DNA of 9,785 bases, taken from the NCBI GenBank assembly GCA_030432795.1, contig JAUILW010000093.1:1-9785 (forward strand), written 5' to 3'. This DNA is from Gammaproteobacteria bacterium (GTDB lineage: Bacteria; Pseudomonadota; Gammaproteobacteria; Pseudomonadales; Azotimanducaceae). The first letter of the stretch is position 1. Every line of letters begins with the position of its first letter. This document shows, piece by piece, positions 7,864 through 9,785 of the stretch. The notes below the pieces were generated by a model. The model saw only the letters and a list, made by a program, of their open reading frames with translations. It was not told the origin of the DNA and made no database searches. Both the position numbers and the translations under genes were made by a program.

Positions 7864-9704
7864 GCTTCGTGGTCGCTCTCACTGAGGAGTTTGGCCACCT
7901 CCTCGTCGGAGAGGCTTGCAACGTAGCTGGCCAGGTCTTCGAGGCGCGCCTGCACCGCGGCTTCTACAATCCCGGCCAGGCCCCTTACGGTTGGCTGTTC
8001 AAAAAGTCTGGGTGGCGCTATCGCGACATCGTAGCGCTCCAGGATGCGGCTCATCACCCGTGCTGCGCGCAACGAATCGCCGCCAAGGAAGAAGAAATTG
8101 TCGTCGCGGCCAACCCGGTCGATATTGAGCAGGTCGCGCCAGAAACCGGCGAGGGTTTCCTCGATCTCCCCTGACGGTTCAGCGTGAACCGCGGGGATGA
8201 CCGCCGCCAACGCCTCGTGTAAGCCGATGCGTTGAAGTTTGCCGGTGGGTCCTTTCGGAATATCGCTTACGAATACGATCTGGCTCGGTACTTTAGCAGC
8301 CGCCAGATGCGCCAGCGCGTGGTCGCGCAACGCCTGCTCTGTGGCGGCGCTGCCCTCTCGAAGCACCACCGCGGCGAGCACGTCCTCGCCCAGAGTGGCG
8401 TGTGGCCGTGCGAAGGTGACAGCCTGCACGACGTCCGGGTGCTGGAGAAGCGCCTCGTCCACCTCTCGAGGTGCGACCTTCTCGCCCGCGCGGTTGATGA
8501 TCTCCTTCAGGCGACCGGTGAGGTAAAGATAGCCATCTTCATCCAGGTACCCCTGGTCGCCGGTGCGAAACCAGTCACCTGCGAACGCCTCGCGGTTGGC
8601 TTCTGCGTTGGCGAGGTAGCCGCTGGTGACGTTTGCGCCGCGTATGGCGATTTCACCGGTGGTGTTGGCAGCCAAGGTGTTGCCGTCGGTGTCGATGACA
8701 CGAACCTGCGGACCCGCAGCGACACCGACCGATCCTGCCTTACGCAGTGCAGGCGGCAACGGGTTGCAAGCCATCTGGTGGGCAGCTTCGGTCATGCCGT
8801 AGGCTTCGATCACAGGTACGCCAAAAGCGGTCTCCAGGCGTTCCAGCACCACGGTAGGCAGTGCCGCGGAAGAGGAGCGGATGAAGCGCAGGTCTGGTGC
8901 TGCAGCACGCTCCGGCAGGGCTTGCAGCGCCGCCTGATGAATGGTTGGCACCGCGGAGTACCAGGTCACGCCTGCGCTGGCGAGCTGCTGCATAAACGTC
9001 TCGGCCGAAAAGCCCGGTGCGCAGATGACACTGCCGCCGGCCCACAGGGAGGCGAGAAGAACACCGACCAGGCCGTGGATGTGGAACAAGGGCATGACGT
9101 TGAGCGCCACATCATCGGGCGTCAGATTGAGGGTGGTTGCCACCGCTTCTGCGGATGCCAGCAGGTTGCGTTGGCTGAGAGGCACCAGCTTCGGACGCGA
9201 TGTCGTGCCGGACGTGTGCAGGAGCAGCGCCGGTTCTTGCGCATCACGCGGGGCCAGAGCGCCGGAGTTGCCCGGTGGTAAACCCTGCAGCGCTACTGCG
9301 CCCGCCTTTGACCCGACCGCGCGCGCCTGGATGATCGGCAGGTCCAATTGTTGTGCTGCACTGGCGGCGGCGCCCTGCATCTCCTCGACGATGACGGCGT
9401 CGGCGGCAAGGTCTTCCAGATAGTAGAGGCACTCCGCGAGGCTGAATCCTGGATTCAGCGGCGCGCACACGGCAAAGCTGGTGGTGGCGAGGAACACGGT
9501 GGCCATGACCGGTCCATTGCTCAGCACGACCGCGATGCGACTGGTCGAGCAGTAGCCCGCCGATTGAAGCGCCAGTGAGATCTCCTGGACCTGTCGTGCC
9601 AGCGCGCCGTAGGAGAGGGCTTCGTGGTCTGGCGCGCGCAGGGCGACAGCGTTCTCTTGCTTACTTTCCAGTAAAGCGGTTATGGATTCGGCTGGCGTCG
9701 ACAT
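7860..9704 (-). CDS. AMP-forming acyl ligase fused to a C-terminal peptidyl carrier protein (oxalyl-CoA synthetase-like)
   Basis: 614 aa, predicted cytosolic. Residues about 1-500 form an ANL-family ligase. The P-loop-like core TSGTTSRPK is at 164-172, YGMTE at 302-306, and the C-terminal GPTGK carries the catalytic Lys489. The segment from about 270 to 320, ending MTEAAHQMACNPLP, resembles plant AAE3 and yeast Pcs60 oxalyl-CoA synthetases more than fatty acyl ligases. Ser279 and His309 match, by spacing and context, two residues I recall as oxalate-binding in plant AAE3. A carrier domain follows (about 515-580) with LGGDSL; Ser544 is the phosphopantetheine site. The acidic tail (about 586-614) contains LSDEEVAKLL and could be a docking element. 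The expected role is to activate a small carboxylic acid as its adenylate and load it onto its own carrier. The ATG is the first possible start: a TAA lies in frame at 9737-9735 with no start codon between. GGGA abuts the ATG, so no well-spaced ribosome site is visible. The family call is firm; oxalate as substrate is inference. Confidence 0.93.
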   Translation of the reverse strand: MSTPAESITALLESKQENAVALRAPDHEALSYGALARQVQEISLALQSAGYCSTSRIAVVLSNGPVMATVFLATTSFAVCAPLNPGFSLAECLYYLEDLAADAVIVEEMQGAAASAAQQLDLPIIQARAVGSKAGAVALQGLPPGNSGALAPRDAQEPALLLHTSGTTSRPKLVPLSQRNLLASAEAVATTLNLTPDDVALNVMPLFHIHGLVGVLLASLWAGGSVICAPGFSAETFMQQLASAGVTWYSAVPTIHQAALQALPERAAAPDLRFIRSSSAALPTVVLERLETAFGVPVIEAYGMTEAAHQMACNPLPPALRKAGSVGVAAGPQVRVIDTDGNTLAANTTGEIAIRGANVTSGYLANAEANREAFAGDWFRTGDQGYLDEDGYLYLTGRLKEIINRAGEKVAPREVDEALLQHPDVVQAVTFARPHATLGEDVLAAVVLREGSAATEQALRDHALAHLAAAKVPSQIVFVSDIPKGPTGKLQRIGLHEALAAVIPAVHAEPSGEIEETLAGFWRDLLNIDRVGRDDNFFFLGGDSLRAARVMSRILERYDVAIAPPRLFEQPTVRGLAGIVEAAVQARLEDLASYVASLSDEEVAKLLSESDHEA

Positions 9705-9785
9705 TCCCTGGTCTCGGTTACGGAATGTAAAAAGTTAGCACGAGAACTGCTCGGAGTATGCGGCATATTCCGCAGGAAATTTGTC
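9705..9785 (-). promoter_or_regulatory. Leader/promoter region of the operon (partial)
   Basis: An 81-nt noncoding stretch that is more A+T-rich than the genes. No convincing sigma-70 pair is visible: TGCTAACTT resembles an extended -10, but no TTGACA-like element lies 16-18 nt upstream. The stretch continues beyond the window edge, so the main promoter may be further out. That it serves this operon follows from position only. Confidence 0.4.
9759..9774. promoter_or_regulatory. 16-bp imperfect palindrome, candidate operator
   Basis: TGCGGCATATTCCGCA: 5-bp arms TGCGG/CCGCA around C-ATAT-T, symmetric at 14 of 16 positions. It lies 55 nt upstream of the ligase ATG. There is no T-run after it, so it does not look like a terminator; an operator for a dimeric regulator is the simplest reading. 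No family-specific consensus was recognised. Confidence 0.35.

Noticed and set aside
8232..9281. 349-codon open frame on the plus strand
   Set aside because: It lies entirely antisense to the ligase gene, whose protein shows intact family motifs throughout. Its translation is rich in Cys, Arg, His and Gln with no recognisable domain. It is a G+C-driven mirror frame.
6199..9704. An ordinary oxalate degradation pair (oxalyl-CoA synthetase plus decarboxylase)
   Set aside because: The ligase is fused to a carrier protein, the decarboxylase has lost key residues, and both are coupled to an NRPS. No CoA transferase or oxalate transporter is seen.
7860..9704. Fatty acyl-AMP ligase (FAAL) starting a lipopeptide
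   Set aside because: The motif region around residues 275-320 matches the AAE3/Pcs60 group, and I see no FAAL-like insertion. A longer-chain substrate is not fully excluded.
9750..9785. Terminator of an upstream gene in the palindrome region
   Set aside because: The stem is only 5 bp and no T-run follows on either strand.

Overview
The window carries one tightly packed operon-like block of three genes, all read from right to left (minus strand). They appear to be the first genes of a nonribosomal peptide synthetase (NRPS) pathway. The moderately high G+C, Gram-negative style 4-nt gene overlap and codon use suggest a proteobacterium, but the sequence does not identify a genus. I see no plus-strand gene; the long plus-strand reading frames are mirror images of these genes.

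In transcription order: (1) 9704-7860, a two-domain protein made of an AMP-forming acyl ligase fused to a peptidyl carrier protein (PCP); (2) 7863-6199, a thiamine diphosphate (ThDP) enzyme of the oxalyl-CoA decarboxylase / 2-hydroxyacyl-CoA lyase type, with a GTG start overlapping the previous stop by 4 nt; (3) 6194 to the left edge, a large NRPS starting 4 nt after the ThDP stop. It shows condensation-adenylation-carrier (C-A-T), then C-A, then the start of a second T domain where the window cuts it. Positions 9705-9785 are the leader, with a 16-bp imperfect palindrome that could be an operator.

Functional reading: the ligase domain closely resembles plant/yeast oxalyl-CoA synthetases (AAE3/Pcs60), including the Ser and His I recall as oxalate-binding. 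It is fused to its own PCP, so it should load a small acid onto that carrier rather than onto CoA. The ThDP enzyme resembles oxalyl-CoA decarboxylase, but the catalytic Glu appears to be Gln and the C-terminal lid that closes over CoA appears absent. The NRPS begins with a C domain and has no loading module, so it probably accepts the acyl group made by the first two proteins. The first A domain reads as Asn (code DLTKVGEVGK) and the second as a branched aliphatic residue, Ile or Val (code DAFFLGVTFK). The predicted start of the product is therefore X-Asn-(Ile/Val)-..., where X is a one- or two-carbon or otherwise unusual acyl unit (inference).

The rest of the NRPS, and any thioesterase, MbtH-like protein, transporter, regulator or phosphopantetheinyl transferase, would lie outside the window.
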